A DNA stretch of 64,000 nucleotides, taken from NCBI GenBank assembly GCA_035533215.1, contig DATLUG010000010.1, forward strand, positions 82,921 to 146,920, in the 5' to 3' direction. The DNA is from DAHUZL01 sp035533215 (GTDB taxonomy: Bacteria > Chloroflexota > Dormibacteria > Aeolococcales > Bog-877). Position numbers and translations under genes: made by a program. Below, piece by piece: positions 50,856-62,198 of this stretch (position 1 is its first letter; each line of letters begins with the position of its first letter). The notes under the pieces are model-generated. The model was not told the DNA's origin, did no database searches, and saw nothing but the letters and a program-made list of their open reading frames with translations.

Positions 50856-51901
50856 GCGGGTCGGCGGCGGAGCTGGAGCGGTCGCGGTCGGCGGCGCGGC
50901 GGCTGCCCGCCACCCGGGCCACCGCGTCCCGACCGACCACGACCACGTCCTCGACGACCTCCGCGCCCCGCTTCGATGTCGTCCGACAGATGATTCGACC
51001 CACGCCGTTGGAGATCGCCGAGGTGACGCTGGCCCCGGGCGCCATCCTCCGGCTCCTCCCCGTCGCCGCGACCCTGGGCGTCGAGGCGTTCCTCGTCGTG
51101 CGGCGTAGCCAGGTCCGCGACGTCGTGGACCCGGCCGCCCCGACCGACCGCTGCGGTCCCGCCCACGCCGCCTTTGTGCTGGCGGCCATCGACACGGTCT
51201 CCCGACCCGCAGCGGCCCGGCCCGGCGGCCGTCGACGCCCAGCTGGGGCGCCGGCCTCGCCGACCCCAGCCCGACGGACGGGCGCACCGTCGAGGAGCTC
51301 GGCCGCTCCAGCCGCCTCGCGGTCCCTGGGACCGACGGGCGTGCCGCCACCGCCGTCGGCCGAGAGGTGGCGGCGCGGATGCCGCCGGCGGCGGCCGCCC
51401 GGTTCCGCGCCCTCACCCCCGACCCACGGGGCGCCGCGGGAGCGCTGGGCCGCCGGGGCGATCCCGGGCCGCCGTCGACGCGGCGACCCTGGCGGCGGGC
51501 GCCCACTCGCGGCCGAGTCCCGACGGGCCCCGTCGGGAGCGCGGCCCGGCCGCGGTGGAGCGCGCGGCGACGGCCGAGCCGGACCCGCCGAGCGACGCCC
51601 ACGACCTTTGGCCCTGGTGGCCCTCCTGCTCGCCGCGGTCGCGGCCGGCGCGCGGGCCGCGCCGGAGCGGTCGGATCGGGAGGCGGCTGACTGCGAGGCC
51701 GGGGAGATCGTGGCCCGGTCCGGACGGGGCGGGCTGGGGTCCGCCGCCGCGATCGGACCCTCGACCTCGCGGCGCTCCCCCTCCACCACCCACGGGGTCG
51801 TCCCGCCGGCGGCGACGATGGCGCGGGTGCGCCGCGGCGCCGACCGCACGGCGCCCGCCGTGGGTGGCGGGCGGTCGGCGCCCGATGGCTGCCGGCAGCG
51901 C
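50856..51901. other. Approximately 1-kb gene-poor region, possibly decayed coding sequence
   Basis: No complete gene is supported. Protein-like stretches appear in different + frames: about 50990-51210 (from an ATG; IAEVTLAPGAILRLLPVAAT and LGVEAFLVVRRSQVRDVV) and about 51290-51440 (TVEELGRSSRLAVPG, then EVAARMPPAAAARFRAL). A hydrophobic PLALVALLLAAVAAGARA lies near 51600. None has both a start and a stop with a ribosome site. This looks like one or two frameshifted old genes, or chance openness at high GC. Confidence 0.35.
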
Positions 51902-53581
51902 TCAGGCGGTGCCGCGGGTGAAGACCGAGGCGGCGAGACGGGACGCCACCAGGGCGTCGGCGGCGGCGCGGGTGGTGGGATGGCCGGTGACGGCGGTGAT
52001 GAACTCGTCGCGGTCGAGGGCGAGGAGGACGGTGTCCGTCTGCGCCGTGACGGTGGCGGTGCGGGGCACGACTCGGAGCAGGGCGATCTCACCGAACCCC
52101 TCCCCCGGTCCCTGGGTCGCGAGCCGACCCGCCCCGTCGGTCACCGCGACGCTCCCGCTCTCGATGGCGTAGTAGAGGTCGCCGGCGTCCCCGGCGCGGA
52201 TCACGACCTCGCCCGCCGCCACCCGCCGCTCGGTGAGGTGCTGCGCCAGCGCCTCCAGCACCGGCTCGGGCAGGGCCTGGACCAGCGGGAGCCGCCGCAG
52301 CAGCGCCAGGCCGCGCGCCGGCATCTCGGCGCGCCGGTCGATCGCCCGCAGCCGGGGCCAGGCCAGGACAGTGACGATGGGGAGCAGCGCTCCCACCACC
52401 ACCAGCGACCGGCGCAGCCCGAGGCTCACGACGAGGAGGGGGACGAGCCCGGTGCCCAGCACCATCGTGCCCCGGAGCAGCCCCTCCATCGCCCCGTAGG
52501 CGCGGGCCAGCACCCGCCCGTCGACGGCGCGCTGGAGGAGCGTCACCGCGGCCACGTCGACCACCGTGTTCCCGAGCCCGACCAGGGCCAGCATCGCCAC
52601 CGCCAGGGCGACCCCGGGGGCGACCCCGATGAGCAGGATCGGCAGCCCCCAGAGCACCAGCCCGACCCCGAACGGCGCCGCCAGCCGGCGCCGCCCGATG
52701 AGGACGAACGAGCCCAGCACCCCCACGATCCCGCCCGCGGCCAGGGCTCCGTCGAGGTATCCGACCCCGGGCTGGCCGAGGTGCAGCACGGTGAGGGCGA
52801 GCGAGACGGTGAGCACCCCGAGGGCGCCCGCGATCAGCGTCTGGGCCGCGTACAGCCCGGTCAGGAGGCGCAGCCCGGGTGTGGTGGCGATCACCCGGAA
52901 GCCGGCGAGCACCTCGCCGCCCCCGGGGCGGCCCGCCGGCGCGGCGGGGTCCGCGGGCGGCAGCGGCGCGGGCTCGGTCACACGCCAGAGGGCGAGGGTG
53001 GAGCCGATCGCCACCGCCGCCACCAGCAGGATCACGATCGCAGGCGTCGTGACGATGAGGAGGAGGCCGGCGAGGGCCGGGCCACCGACGGCGCCGACCG
53101 CCTCGGATCCGCCCGCGACGACGTTGTTGGCGGTCAGCTCCTCAGGGCTGCGGGCGATCTGGGGGATGAGCGCGGTCTGGGCCGGGCGGACGACGCATCC
53201 CACCGAGGACGCGAGGGTGGCGAGGGCCACGATCAGGGCCAGCGCCAGGTGGTCGAAGGCGGCGACGCTGATCCCGGCCAGGACCACGGCCCGGGTCAGC
53301 GCCGAGAGCAGCATGATCCGGACCTTGGGGTACCGGTCCGCGACCACCCCCGCCAGCGGGGTGAGGAAGATCGAGGGCACCAGCCGCACCGCGCCGAGGA
53401 TGCCGACGGCGGCGGCGCCGCCGGCCTCGAAGGCGATCACGGCGAGCGCCACCCCGGACATCCAGTTGACGACCGTGGAGGCGGCGGTGGCCAGCTGCAG
53501 CCGCCTCAGGTCGGGGTTCGCCAGCACCCGGCGCAGCGCCGCCGCCGACTCCCGCGCCCGGGCCAGGGTGCGCTCCAGCAC
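51902..53581 (-). CDS. MFS transporter fused to a C-terminal cyclic-nucleotide-binding domain
   Basis: The protein has 559 residues. Residues about 25-420 form a major-facilitator domain of about 12 helices with LAGVVADRYPKVRIML (the G-x-x-x-D-R-x-x-R loop 2-3 motif). Residues about 425-555 are a Crp/cNMP-binding barrel: VVIRAGDAGDLYYAIESGSVAV, then the phosphate cassette FGEIALLRVVPRTATV with Glu and Arg in place. The transporter is therefore probably gated by cAMP or cGMP. The GTG start lies nine bases after the class III cyclase stop, so messenger synthesis and the putative gated carrier are co-expressed. Substrate unknown; it resembles efflux-type MFS proteins. Confidence 0.88.
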   Translation of the reverse strand: MLERTLARARESAAALRRVLANPDLRRLQLATAASTVVNWMSGVALAVIAFEAGGAAAVGILGAVRLVPSIFLTPLAGVVADRYPKVRIMLLSALTRAVVLAGISVAAFDHLALALIVALATLASSVGCVVRPAQTALIPQIARSPEELTANNVVAGGSEAVGAVGGPALAGLLLIVTTPAIVILLVAAVAIGSTLALWRVTEPAPLPPADPAAPAGRPGGGEVLAGFRVIATTPGLRLLTGLYAAQTLIAGALGVLTVSLALTVLHLGQPGVGYLDGALAAGGIVGVLGSFVLIGRRRLAAPFGVGLVLWGLPILLIGVAPGVALAVAMLALVGLGNTVVDVAAVTLLQRAVDGRVLARAYGAMEGLLRGTMVLGTGLVPLLVVSLGLRRSLVVVGALLPIVTVLAWPRLRAIDRRAEMPARGLALLRRLPLVQALPEPVLEALAQHLTERRVAAGEVVIRAGDAGDLYYAIESGSVAVTDGAGRLATQGPGEGFGEIALLRVVPRTATVTAQTDTVLLALDRDEFITAVTGHPTTRAAADALVASRLAASVFTRGTA

Positions 53582-53590
53582 GAGCGGCCG

Positions 53591-56500
53591 CTAGGCGCGG
53601 CCGGGCGCGGCGACGGCCGCCGCCGGCGCCGCGGCGACCGAGCGGGCCCGGTCCGCCCAGGCCGTCGCCCCGAGCTCGGCGAACGCCTCCGCGGCCGCGG
53701 CCGCGGGCGGCCGGGCGGCCGGGTCCCCCCGCCCGGCGAGGAAGGTCGCCAGATCCAGCTGGGCCCGGGCCAGCCAGTACGGGTAGGCGAGGGCGCGGAA
53801 CCCCTCGATCCCGGCGGCGAGGTCCCGGGCGATCGTGGCGGGATCCCCCCCGCCGGCTCCAGCGGCCAGGCCGCGCAGCCGGGCCAGCTGGGCGTGGAGG
53901 TAGGGGGGGACGGTCCCCGGCGGGCGCCCGCCGAGCTCGGCGACGAGGCGCAGGGCGGCCCCCCGGTCCCCGGCGGCGAGCGCCGCCTCCACCGCGTCCG
54001 GCCAGAGCTGGCGCACCGCGTCGTGGCTGACGCCGTGGGTGGCGGTCATCTCGGCGAGGAGCGGCTCGGCCCGGGCCAGCGCCGCCCCGGGCCGGCCCGC
54101 GGCGAGATCGACGGCGGTCAGTGCCGCCCCCGCCATCGCCCGCGCCTGCACGTCCTCGCTCGCGGCCATCTCCTCCAGGGCGGCGACGTGCGCCGCCGCC
54201 GTGTCCGGGGCTCCCCGCCAGGCGGCCAGCACCGCGAGCCGCAGGCGGAGGTGGAAGCGGTTGACCGGGTGGAGCGGCGAGGTCTCGTCGTCGAGGTGCT
54301 CGGCCGCCACCCGCTCGGCCTGCTCCCACCGCCCCCGCAGCGACCACACCCAGAGGAGGTTGGAGACGCACGTGACCAGCGATCCCCGGCGACCGGCGCG
54401 GCGTGCCAGCTGGCCCGCCGCCTCCAGGTGCGCCTCGGCCTCGGGCCGGTCGAACTGGGCCTCCGTGTCGGCGAGGTTGCCGAGGCATGTGATCTGGTCC
54501 TGGAGCTCGCCGGCCTCGGTCGCCAGGCGGACGCTCCACTCGAGGTAGAGGAGCGCCTCGTGGAACCGCCCCGCGCGGAGCAGCCCCTGGCTGCGCTGCT
54601 GGGCGCCGCGCGCCACCGTCTCGACCACGCCCAGCGCCTGGCCCTCGACCAGCGCCCGCTCGGCGGCCGCCTCGGCAGCCTCGGGGTGGCCCGCAGCTTG
54701 GTGGACCATCGCGAGCCGCCCGAGGAGGCGGACGGTTCCGGCGTCCATCGGCCGACCGGCGCGCTCGGCGAGCACCGCTTCCAGCACCGCCACCGCCTCC
54801 GCGGTCCGGCCCACCGCTGTGAGGGCGGTCGCCCGATCGCCGGCGAGCGCGGCCGGCCGCTCGTCGCCGGGGCCGGTGGCGCCGGCGGGGTCCGCCGTCA
54901 CCGTGATCGCCGCCTCGTAGTCGCCGGCGCCGAGCGCCGCCTCGGCGGCGGAGCACCGCCAGTCGGGTCCGGCGTCGTCGTCGGGGGCGAGCTCCAGCGC
55001 CCGCCGGAACGCGTGCAGGGCGGACGCCGGCGCCCCCACCGCCATCGCCCGCGCTCCCGCCCGGGCGAAGGCGGTGGCCGCGGCCCGCTGGAGCCGGTCG
55101 GCCTCGGGGCCGCCCGGGGTCGCCGCCTGGGCCGCCAGCAGGTGCACTGCGATCGCCTCGGCCGCCTCCGCCCCCGAGTCGGGGAGCGCCGCCTGGAGGT
55201 GGGCGGCGGCGGCCAGGTGGGCGGCCCGACGATCCGACCGGGCCATGCGCTCGTAGGCGGCCGTGCGCATGAGCCCCTGGGCGAACATGTACTGGCCGCG
55301 GTCGGCGGCGAGCGGGTCGCTGCGGATCGCGAGCACCTCCGCCCGCCGGAGCTCGTCGAGGGCGGCCTCCAGCTCCCCCGACGACCGCTCCGCCAGGGCC
55401 TCGGCGGCCCCGCGCGGGAAGGGACCCGCGAAGACGGCGAGCCGGCTCGCCAGATCGCGGGCGGCGGGACTGAGCGCGTCCAGGCGCGCCGCCAGGAGTG
55501 CTGCGAGGGAGGCGGGCACCGGCAGCTCGGCGAGCGGGCCCGCCGCCACGTACCGGTCACCCCGCCTGATCAGGGCGCCCTGGTCGACCAGCGCCCGGAC
55601 CAGCTCCACCGCGTACAGGGGCATCCCCTCGGCCGCGGCCACGATATGTGTGGCGGTCGCCACCGGCAGGTCGGCGACGAGCCCCTGGAGGAGCTCCGCC
55701 ATCTCCCCCGGGGTGAGCGGCTCCAGCGCCAGGGCGGTCGCGGTGCGGCGCTGGGTCCCCCAGCCGGGACGCCGGTCGCCCAGCTCGGGGCGGCCCAGGG
55801 TCACGACCAGGATCGCCGACTCGGCCGACCAATCGAGCAGCGACTCCAGGAAGTCGAGGAGGGCGGTGTCCGCCCACTGGCAGTCGTCGACCATCAGGAC
55901 AACCGGGGCGCGGGCGGCCAGGAGCTCGAACAGGCGCCGCCACCGGCTGAACAGCTCCGCCCGCTCCAGCGCGGCGCCGCCCAGTCCCAGCAGCTGGGTC
56001 AGGGATGTCCGCAGCGGGCCCGCCTCGCCCGGCTCGAAGCCCAGATCGTCGAGGCCGCGGTCGAGGGCCGCCTCCAGGTCTCCGGCCGGCAGGTCCTCCG
56101 CCAGCCGGAGCCGGCCCCTGACCATCTCCCGCAGCGGCCAGAACGCCACCCCGTCCCCGTACGCAAGGCAGCGGCCCCGGTGCCAGAACGTGTCGGCCCG
56201 GAGGCCGTCGAGGTACTTCTCCAACTCCCAGGTGAGGCGCGACTTGCCCACCCCGGCCAGCCCGGTGACGGAGAGGAGGCGGGCCCGGCGGCGGTCGGCG
56301 ACGTCATGGAAGAGGTCCTTCAGCCAGGCCAGCTCGCGGCGGTGACCGACGAACGGCGCCTCCCACTCCCCGCCCCGCCCGCCGCCCCCGACCCGGGCCA
56401 GGACCCGGACCGCGCGCCACAGCGGCACCGGATCGTCGAGACCCTTGAGGGCGTGGGAGCCGGCCGCGGCGTACTCGATCCCGGCGCCGCTCGCCTCGCG

Positions 56501-57175
56501 GGTCGCGAGATCGACACAGACGGTCCCCGGCTCCGCCACCGTCTGCACCCGGCTGGCGAGGTTGACCCGGTCGCCGGCCACCAGGCCCTCGCCGGGGCTG
56601 GTCCATGTCGCCACCGTCCCCGTCACCACCCCGACCCGGGCGGCCAGCCCCGCGCGCTGCCGCCCCTCGCCGTAGGCGGCCACCTGGTCCACCAGCTCCA
56701 GGCCGGCCCGGACCGCGCGCTCGGCGTCGTCCTCCAGCGCCGCCGCCGTGCCCCACACCGCCATCACCGCGTCGCCGATGAACTTCTCGACGGTCCCACC
56801 GGCCCGGGTGATCACGGTCCGGGCGATCTCGAAGTAGCCGCTGAGGAGCTCGCGAACCGCCTCCGGGTCCTGGTTCTGGGCCAGGGCGGTGAACCCGACC
56901 AGGTCGGCGAACAGGACCGACACCAGCCGCCGCCCGCCCTCCTGGGTCTCCGGCTGCGGTGGCGGCCCATCGCCGGCGGCCGGGGCCGGCTCGGCGAGCG
57001 CGGCGCCGCACGCGCCGCAGAACCGCTGCTCCGGCGCCACCGCCACGCCGCAGGCGGGGCACCGGCGGCTAAGGGGCGCCCCGCAGTGGGCGCAGAAACG
57101 GTGACCCGTTGGGTTGGCGCCACCGCAGGCGCCGCAGGTGCCGGGGGCAGCCGGGCCTCCCGGAGCCGCACCCAT
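53591..57175 (-). CDS. Class III adenylate/guanylate cyclase with zinc ribbons, STAND-type ATPase and TPRs
   Basis: The protein has 1194 residues. Two zinc ribbons at the N-terminus have Cys14/17/28/31 and Cys39/42/53/56. The cyclase domain (about 83-265) has SVLFADLVGFT (Asp91), EKFIGDAVMAVWG (Asp135) and GDRVNLASRV (Asn205, Arg209); both metal Asps and the transition-state pair are intact, so it should be active. Next is an AAA/STAND ATPase with Walker A TGLAGVGKSRL (about 304-314) and Walker B VVLMVDDCQWAD, then a long Ala-rich TPR-like C-terminal half (about 650-1190). The usual C-terminal LuxR domain is absent. It is divergent from the carboxyltransferase-like gene (69 bases between starts). 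Confidence 0.9.
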   Translation of the reverse strand: MGAAPGGPAAPGTCGACGGANPTGHRFCAHCGAPLSRRCPACGVAVAPEQRFCGACGAALAEPAPAAGDGPPPQPETQEGGRRLVSVLFADLVGFTALAQNQDPEAVRELLSGYFEIARTVITRAGGTVEKFIGDAVMAVWGTAAALEDDAERAVRAGLELVDQVAAYGEGRQRAGLAARVGVVTGTVATWTSPGEGLVAGDRVNLASRVQTVAEPGTVCVDLATREASGAGIEYAAAGSHALKGLDDPVPLWRAVRVLARVGGGGRGGEWEAPFVGHRRELAWLKDLFHDVADRRRARLLSVTGLAGVGKSRLTWELEKYLDGLRADTFWHRGRCLAYGDGVAFWPLREMVRGRLRLAEDLPAGDLEAALDRGLDDLGFEPGEAGPLRTSLTQLLGLGGAALERAELFSRWRRLFELLAARAPVVLMVDDCQWADTALLDFLESLLDWSAESAILVVTLGRPELGDRRPGWGTQRRTATALALEPLTPGEMAELLQGLVADLPVATATHIVAAAEGMPLYAVELVRALVDQGALIRRGDRYVAAGPLAELPVPASLAALLAARLDALSPAARDLASRLAVFAGPFPRGAAEALAERSSGELEAALDELRRAEVLAIRSDPLAADRGQYMFAQGLMRTAAYERMARSDRRAAHLAAAAHLQAALPDSGAEAAEAIAVHLLAAQAATPGGPEADRLQRAAATAFARAGARAMAVGAPASALHAFRRALELAPDDDAGPDWRCSAAEAALGAGDYEAAITVTADPAGATGPGDERPAALAGDRATALTAVGRTAEAVAVLEAVLAERAGRPMDAGTVRLLGRLAMVHQAAGHPEAAEAAAERALVEGQALGVVETVARGAQQRSQGLLRAGRFHEALLYLEWSVRLATEAGELQDQITCLGNLADTEAQFDRPEAEAHLEAAGQLARRAGRRGSLVTCVSNLLWVWSLRGRWEQAERVAAEHLDDETSPLHPVNRFHLRLRLAVLAAWRGAPDTAAAHVAALEEMAASEDVQARAMAGAALTAVDLAAGRPGAALARAEPLLAEMTATHGVSHDAVRQLWPDAVEAALAAGDRGAALRLVAELGGRPPGTVPPYLHAQLARLRGLAAGAGGGDPATIARDLAAGIEGFRALAYPYWLARAQLDLATFLAGRGDPAARPPAAAAAEAFAELGATAWADRARSVAAAPAAAVAAPGRA

Positions 57176-57244
57176 GGTCACGGCGCACAACGGTAGCAGC
57201 CCGCCCGACGGCGGCTCGCCCCGGGCCGGTACCCTGGGCCGACC

Positions 57245-59121
57245 GTGGCAGCCATCGGGTTGATCGAGTCGGCGCTCCGGCACGGCCAGCAGACCCTCCT
57301 GCTCGGCCGCCTGCGGCAGCGTCACCTCGTCCCCATGGCCGAGCGTCTCGACGGCTGCGGCTTCGCCGCGCTCGACGTGTTCGGCGGCTCGCCGTACGAG
57401 GTCGCGCTGGCGCACCTCGCCGAGGATCCCTTCGCCCGGCTGCGCGAGGTGCGGGAGGTGACGGCGACGCCCCTCCTCTGCCTCCTGCGCGGGCAGGCGC
57501 TGGTGGGGTACCGGCAGCTCCCCGACGACGTGGTCGACAGCTTCATCGCCGAGACCGCGTCGGCGGGGATCGACCGCTTCCGCTGCTTCGACCCCCTCAA
57601 CGATCTGCGCAACCTCGCCCGCCCGATCGCCGCGGTGCTGGAGGCCGGTCGCCACCCCGAGGGCACCCTCGTGTACACGGAGAGCCCGGTCCACGACCTC
57701 GCTGGCTTCATCGAGATCGGCCGCGGGCTGGCCACCCTGGGGGCTCGGAGCCTCTGCATCCTCGATGCCGCCGGCCTGCTCGGGGCCGGCAACGCCCGGG
57801 CGCTGGTGGCGGGCCTCCACCAGGCGACCGGGCTGCCGGTCACCCTGCACTGCGCCGCGGTCACCGGCCAGGCGGTGTTCGCCTACCTGGCCGGAGCCGA
57901 GGGCGGCGCCGCCGCCCTGGACGTGGCGCTCTCCCCGCTCGCCGGCGGCGCCTCGCTTCCGGCCACCGAGGGCGTGGTCGCCGGGCTGCGCGGGACCCCG
58001 ATCGCCCCCGACGTCGACGAGCGGCGGATCGCCGCCTGCGCCGACGCGCTGGACGAGCTCATGCCGCTCTACCGAGCCGCCGCCGATCCGGCCGGGTGGC
58101 AGGTCGATGCCCGCACCCTCGTCACCCAGCTCGCCCCCTCGGTCCAGGCGCACCTGCGCTGGGAATGCGAGACCCAGGGGGTGTCGGACCGCCTGCCCGC
58201 GGTGCTGCTGGAGATCCCGCGCATCCGGGCCGAGCTCGGCTTCCCGCCCCTGATCACGCCGATCGCGCAGGTGGTGGTGACCCAGGCCGTCTACAACGTC
58301 GCCTCCGGCGAGCGCTACCTCACCGTCGCGCAGGAGGTGAAGGACTATCTCCTCGGTCTCTACGGGCGCCCGCCCGGCCCGGTCGACCCCGAGGTCCAGC
58401 GGCTGGTGTGCGGCGGTGAGGAACCGCTCACGGTGCGCCCCGCCGACGTCCTCGACCCGATGCTGGAGCGTGCCCGGCGCGCGATGGAACGGGAGGGGTT
58501 GCCGGTGTCCGACCCGACCGCCGTCCTCCACTTCGTCCTCTTCCCGGACGCGGCGGCCGCGCTGCTGCGCGGCGAGGCCCGCGCCGAGCGGCTCGGGGAC
58601 GAGGCCGAGGCGCCGACCGCGGCGGAGACGGGGCCGCCTCCCGCCCGCGACGACGGCGGGCAGGGAGCGGCGGCCGCCGGGGAGCGGGAGCCCCGGGGGG
58701 ACCGTGAGCCGGCGAGCGCGCCCGGGGCCACCGCGGAGCCGAGCGAGGCCGGAGGACGCGTGTACGACGTGGAGGTCGGGGGGGAGCGCTTTCGGGTGCT
58801 GGTCCGCGGTGGGGCCGGACCTCAGGGCGGCGCGGCCGGTCCCGGGCCGACCCGCCGGGAGGGCGGTGGCGGCGCCGGGGACGGCGACCCTGAGCCGGTG
58901 GCCCACCCGGGCGCGCGCGCCGTCGTCGCACCCATGCAGGGGCTGGTCCTCACGGTCGCGGTCGCCGTCGGCGACCTGGTCAGGTCGGGGCAGACGGTGG
59001 CGGTGCTGGAGGCGATGAAGATGCAGAACGACATCACCGCGGCCACCGCCGGGACCGTGGTCGCGGTCCATGTCACCGCCGGCGCGATCGTGAGCCGCGA
59101 CCAGAAGCTGGTCTCGATCGG

Positions 59122-59125
<4 letters not shown>
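57245..59125 (+). CDS. Pyruvate-carboxylase-type carboxyltransferase homologue with degenerate active site plus biotin carrier domain
   Basis: The protein has 626 residues. Residues 1 to about 460 align along the whole pyruvate carboxylase/oxaloacetate decarboxylase carboxyltransferase barrel (MAERLDGCGFAALDVFGG, LLRGQALVGYRQLPDDVV, RFRCFDPLNDLRNL). The key residues are changed. The metal Asp of L-R-D-x-H-Q is His13 (LRHGQQT), the carboxylated Lys of x-K-D-M-A-G-L is Leu173 (ILDAAGLL), and the second metal His is Ala204 (LHCAAVTG). A disordered acidic linker leads to an intact biotinyl domain with VLEAMKMQND (Lys592). It probably serves as a biotin carrier with a dead or altered transferase. 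It is GTGA-coupled to the biotin carboxylase. Confidence 0.87.
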
Positions 59126-60588
<1,463 letters not shown>

Positions 60589-60593
60589 CGCCG

Positions 60594-61259
60594 GTGGTCC
60601 ACCGTCTCACCCGCTTCGGCTTCGTCAACGCCTACCTGGTCGAGGAGGAGGACGGGCTGACCGTGGTCGACACCATGGTCGGGGGCAGCGCGGATGCCAT
60701 CCTGACGGCCGCTACGGCGCTCGGCCGCCCCATCGTCCGGATCGCGTGCACCCACGCCCACGGTGACCACATCGGCTCGCTGGATCAGCTGGCGGCGCGG
60801 GTCCCCGGGGCCGAGGTGCTGATCTCCGAGCGGGACGCCCGCCTCCTCGCCGGGAACAGGGCCGGCCTCCCGGGCGAGCCGGACGGTGCCCGGGTGCGCG
60901 GCTCGGTGCCGGGCGCGCGCACCCGCCCGACCCGTCTCCTTCGCCACGGTGACCGGGTCGGCTCGCTGGAGGTCGTCGCCAGCCCCGGCCACACCCCGGG
61001 CCATCTCGCCTTCCTCGACACCCGCGACCGCACCCTCTACTGCGGCGACGCCTACACCACCATCGGCGGGGTCGCGACCAGCGCCAGGGGATGGTGGTGG
61101 TTTCCGCTCGCGTCGGTGGCGACGTGGCACCGTCCGACCGCCCTGGCCAGCGCCCGGACCCTGCGAGCGCTCGACCCTGCCCGGCTGGCAGCCGGCCACG
61201 GCCGGCCGGTGGAGTCGCCGGTTGCGGCGATGGAGCGCGCGATCGGGAGAGGAGCGTGA
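60594..61259 (+). CDS. Metallo-beta-lactamase-fold hydrolase
   Basis: The 221-residue protein has the metal-binding THAHGDHIGSLD, SPGHTPGHLAF, YCGDAYTT and AAGHGRPV, giving the full H-x-H-x-D-H, H, D, H dinuclear site. The overall type is glyoxalase II or lactonase/thioesterase-like, cytoplasmic, with no signal. It starts with GTG five bases after the biotin carboxylase stop and is the third gene of that operon. An acyl-thioester or lactone substrate related to the carboxylation step is possible but not shown. Confidence 0.87.
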   Translation: MVHRLTRFGFVNAYLVEEEDGLTVVDTMVGGSADAILTAATALGRPIVRIACTHAHGDHIGSLDQLAARVPGAEVLISERDARLLAGNRAGLPGEPDGARVRGSVPGARTRPTRLLRHGDRVGSLEVVASPGHTPGHLAFLDTRDRTLYCGDAYTTIGGVATSARGWWWFPLASVATWHRPTALASARTLRALDPARLAAGHGRPVESPVAAMERAIGRGA

Positions 61260-62198
61260 GCCGCCCGCGCCCGAGGTCGCGCCGCGGACGGACCCGGGAA
61301 GGCGGAGCGCGGGCCGGTGACCCCTCTCGGCCCGAGGGGACCATCCGCATCCCCGGTGCGGTCGGACGATGGGCCCGGACGGGTGGTCTGGCACGCCGGG
61401 TCCGAGGCTCCGCCGAGGGGGGCCACCGTGCCGGGCTCGACAGGGTTGACCAGGCCGGCTCCGCCCACCGCACCAGGTCCTGTCGTCGCGGGAGGCGGAT
61501 GTGCCTCAGCCGCTGACGATGCGACGGGTATGCCCACCGTCGATGGCGAGGTCGCGGCTGCCGAGCCGCATCTCGCAGGCAGCTGGACGGCTCGCAGGGA
61601 GGCCCGGACCAATGGGAGCAGCTCGGATGGCAGTCCGATTCGCTGGCGGCATCCAGCCATTCGGTGACGGCCGCGGTGCTCCAACTGGCTGCTCAGCGTG
61701 CGGGTGCCGCCCCCGCCAATCGCGGCGTCGGCTCCTGGGTCGACTTCGAAGGCGGCGATTGCCCCGAAGCGCCTGCCGTCTCCGAACTCGATGCCTGTCG
61801 CTCGGTCCAGTCGACCCACACAGGCTGGGACGTGGGCCGGCGCGCACGTGACCCGACCTCCCGTCAAATGGTCGGCCCGGACCAGACCCCCATACGCTCT
61901 CTGGAGGAGCTGGAACGGTGGCACCGCTGGCTGCTCGAGCCGAACCACCCGCAAACGGTCGCACGGACCCTGGACGAGGGCGGAGACCACCCCGTCAACC
62001 GTTCGGGCTGCAACCCGCCCGACGTCGGCAGCTGGGTCGGGGGGATCACCGCCGAACGGTCCCAACTCGGGACGAGCCGTTTCCGGCAGTCGCGTCCAGT
62101 ACCCTCGGCGTCGCAGGCGAGATGGGCGGCGCGATCGACCGGACGATGGTGGGCCCAGCGCGCACGACGTACGCCAAGCCGAGAGAGCAGGAAGTGAT
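61260..62198. other. Gene-poor stretch, probably decayed coding sequence
   Basis: About 940 bases with no complete gene. A minus-strand frame from about 62065 reads protein-like for roughly 180 codons (GVVSALVQG, LLQRAYGGLVRADHLTGG, then GAIAAFEVDPGADAA) but runs on into antisense of the hydrolase gene. Another minus frame contains SRDLAIDGGHTRRIVSG just before a stop, reminiscent of a short-chain dehydrogenase C-terminus. Base composition is less GC-extreme than elsewhere. Confidence 0.3.

Noticed and set aside
50714..57196. A 2160-codon open frame on the + strand
   Set aside because: It is the antisense shadow of the MFS-cNMP and cyclase genes, with a Gly/Arg/Gln/Val-rich composition and no domain motifs. 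The minus-strand genes have full family signatures.
53591..59071. Extension of the cyclase frame upstream to about 59071 on the minus strand
   Set aside because: The extra part is antisense to the carboxyltransferase gene. A proper N-terminus with zinc ribbons starts at 57175.
61052..62065. A 337-codon minus-strand frame
   Set aside because: Its second half is antisense to the metallo-beta-lactamase-fold gene. The first half reads protein-like, but there is no supported stop or family, so it is noted as possible decay only.
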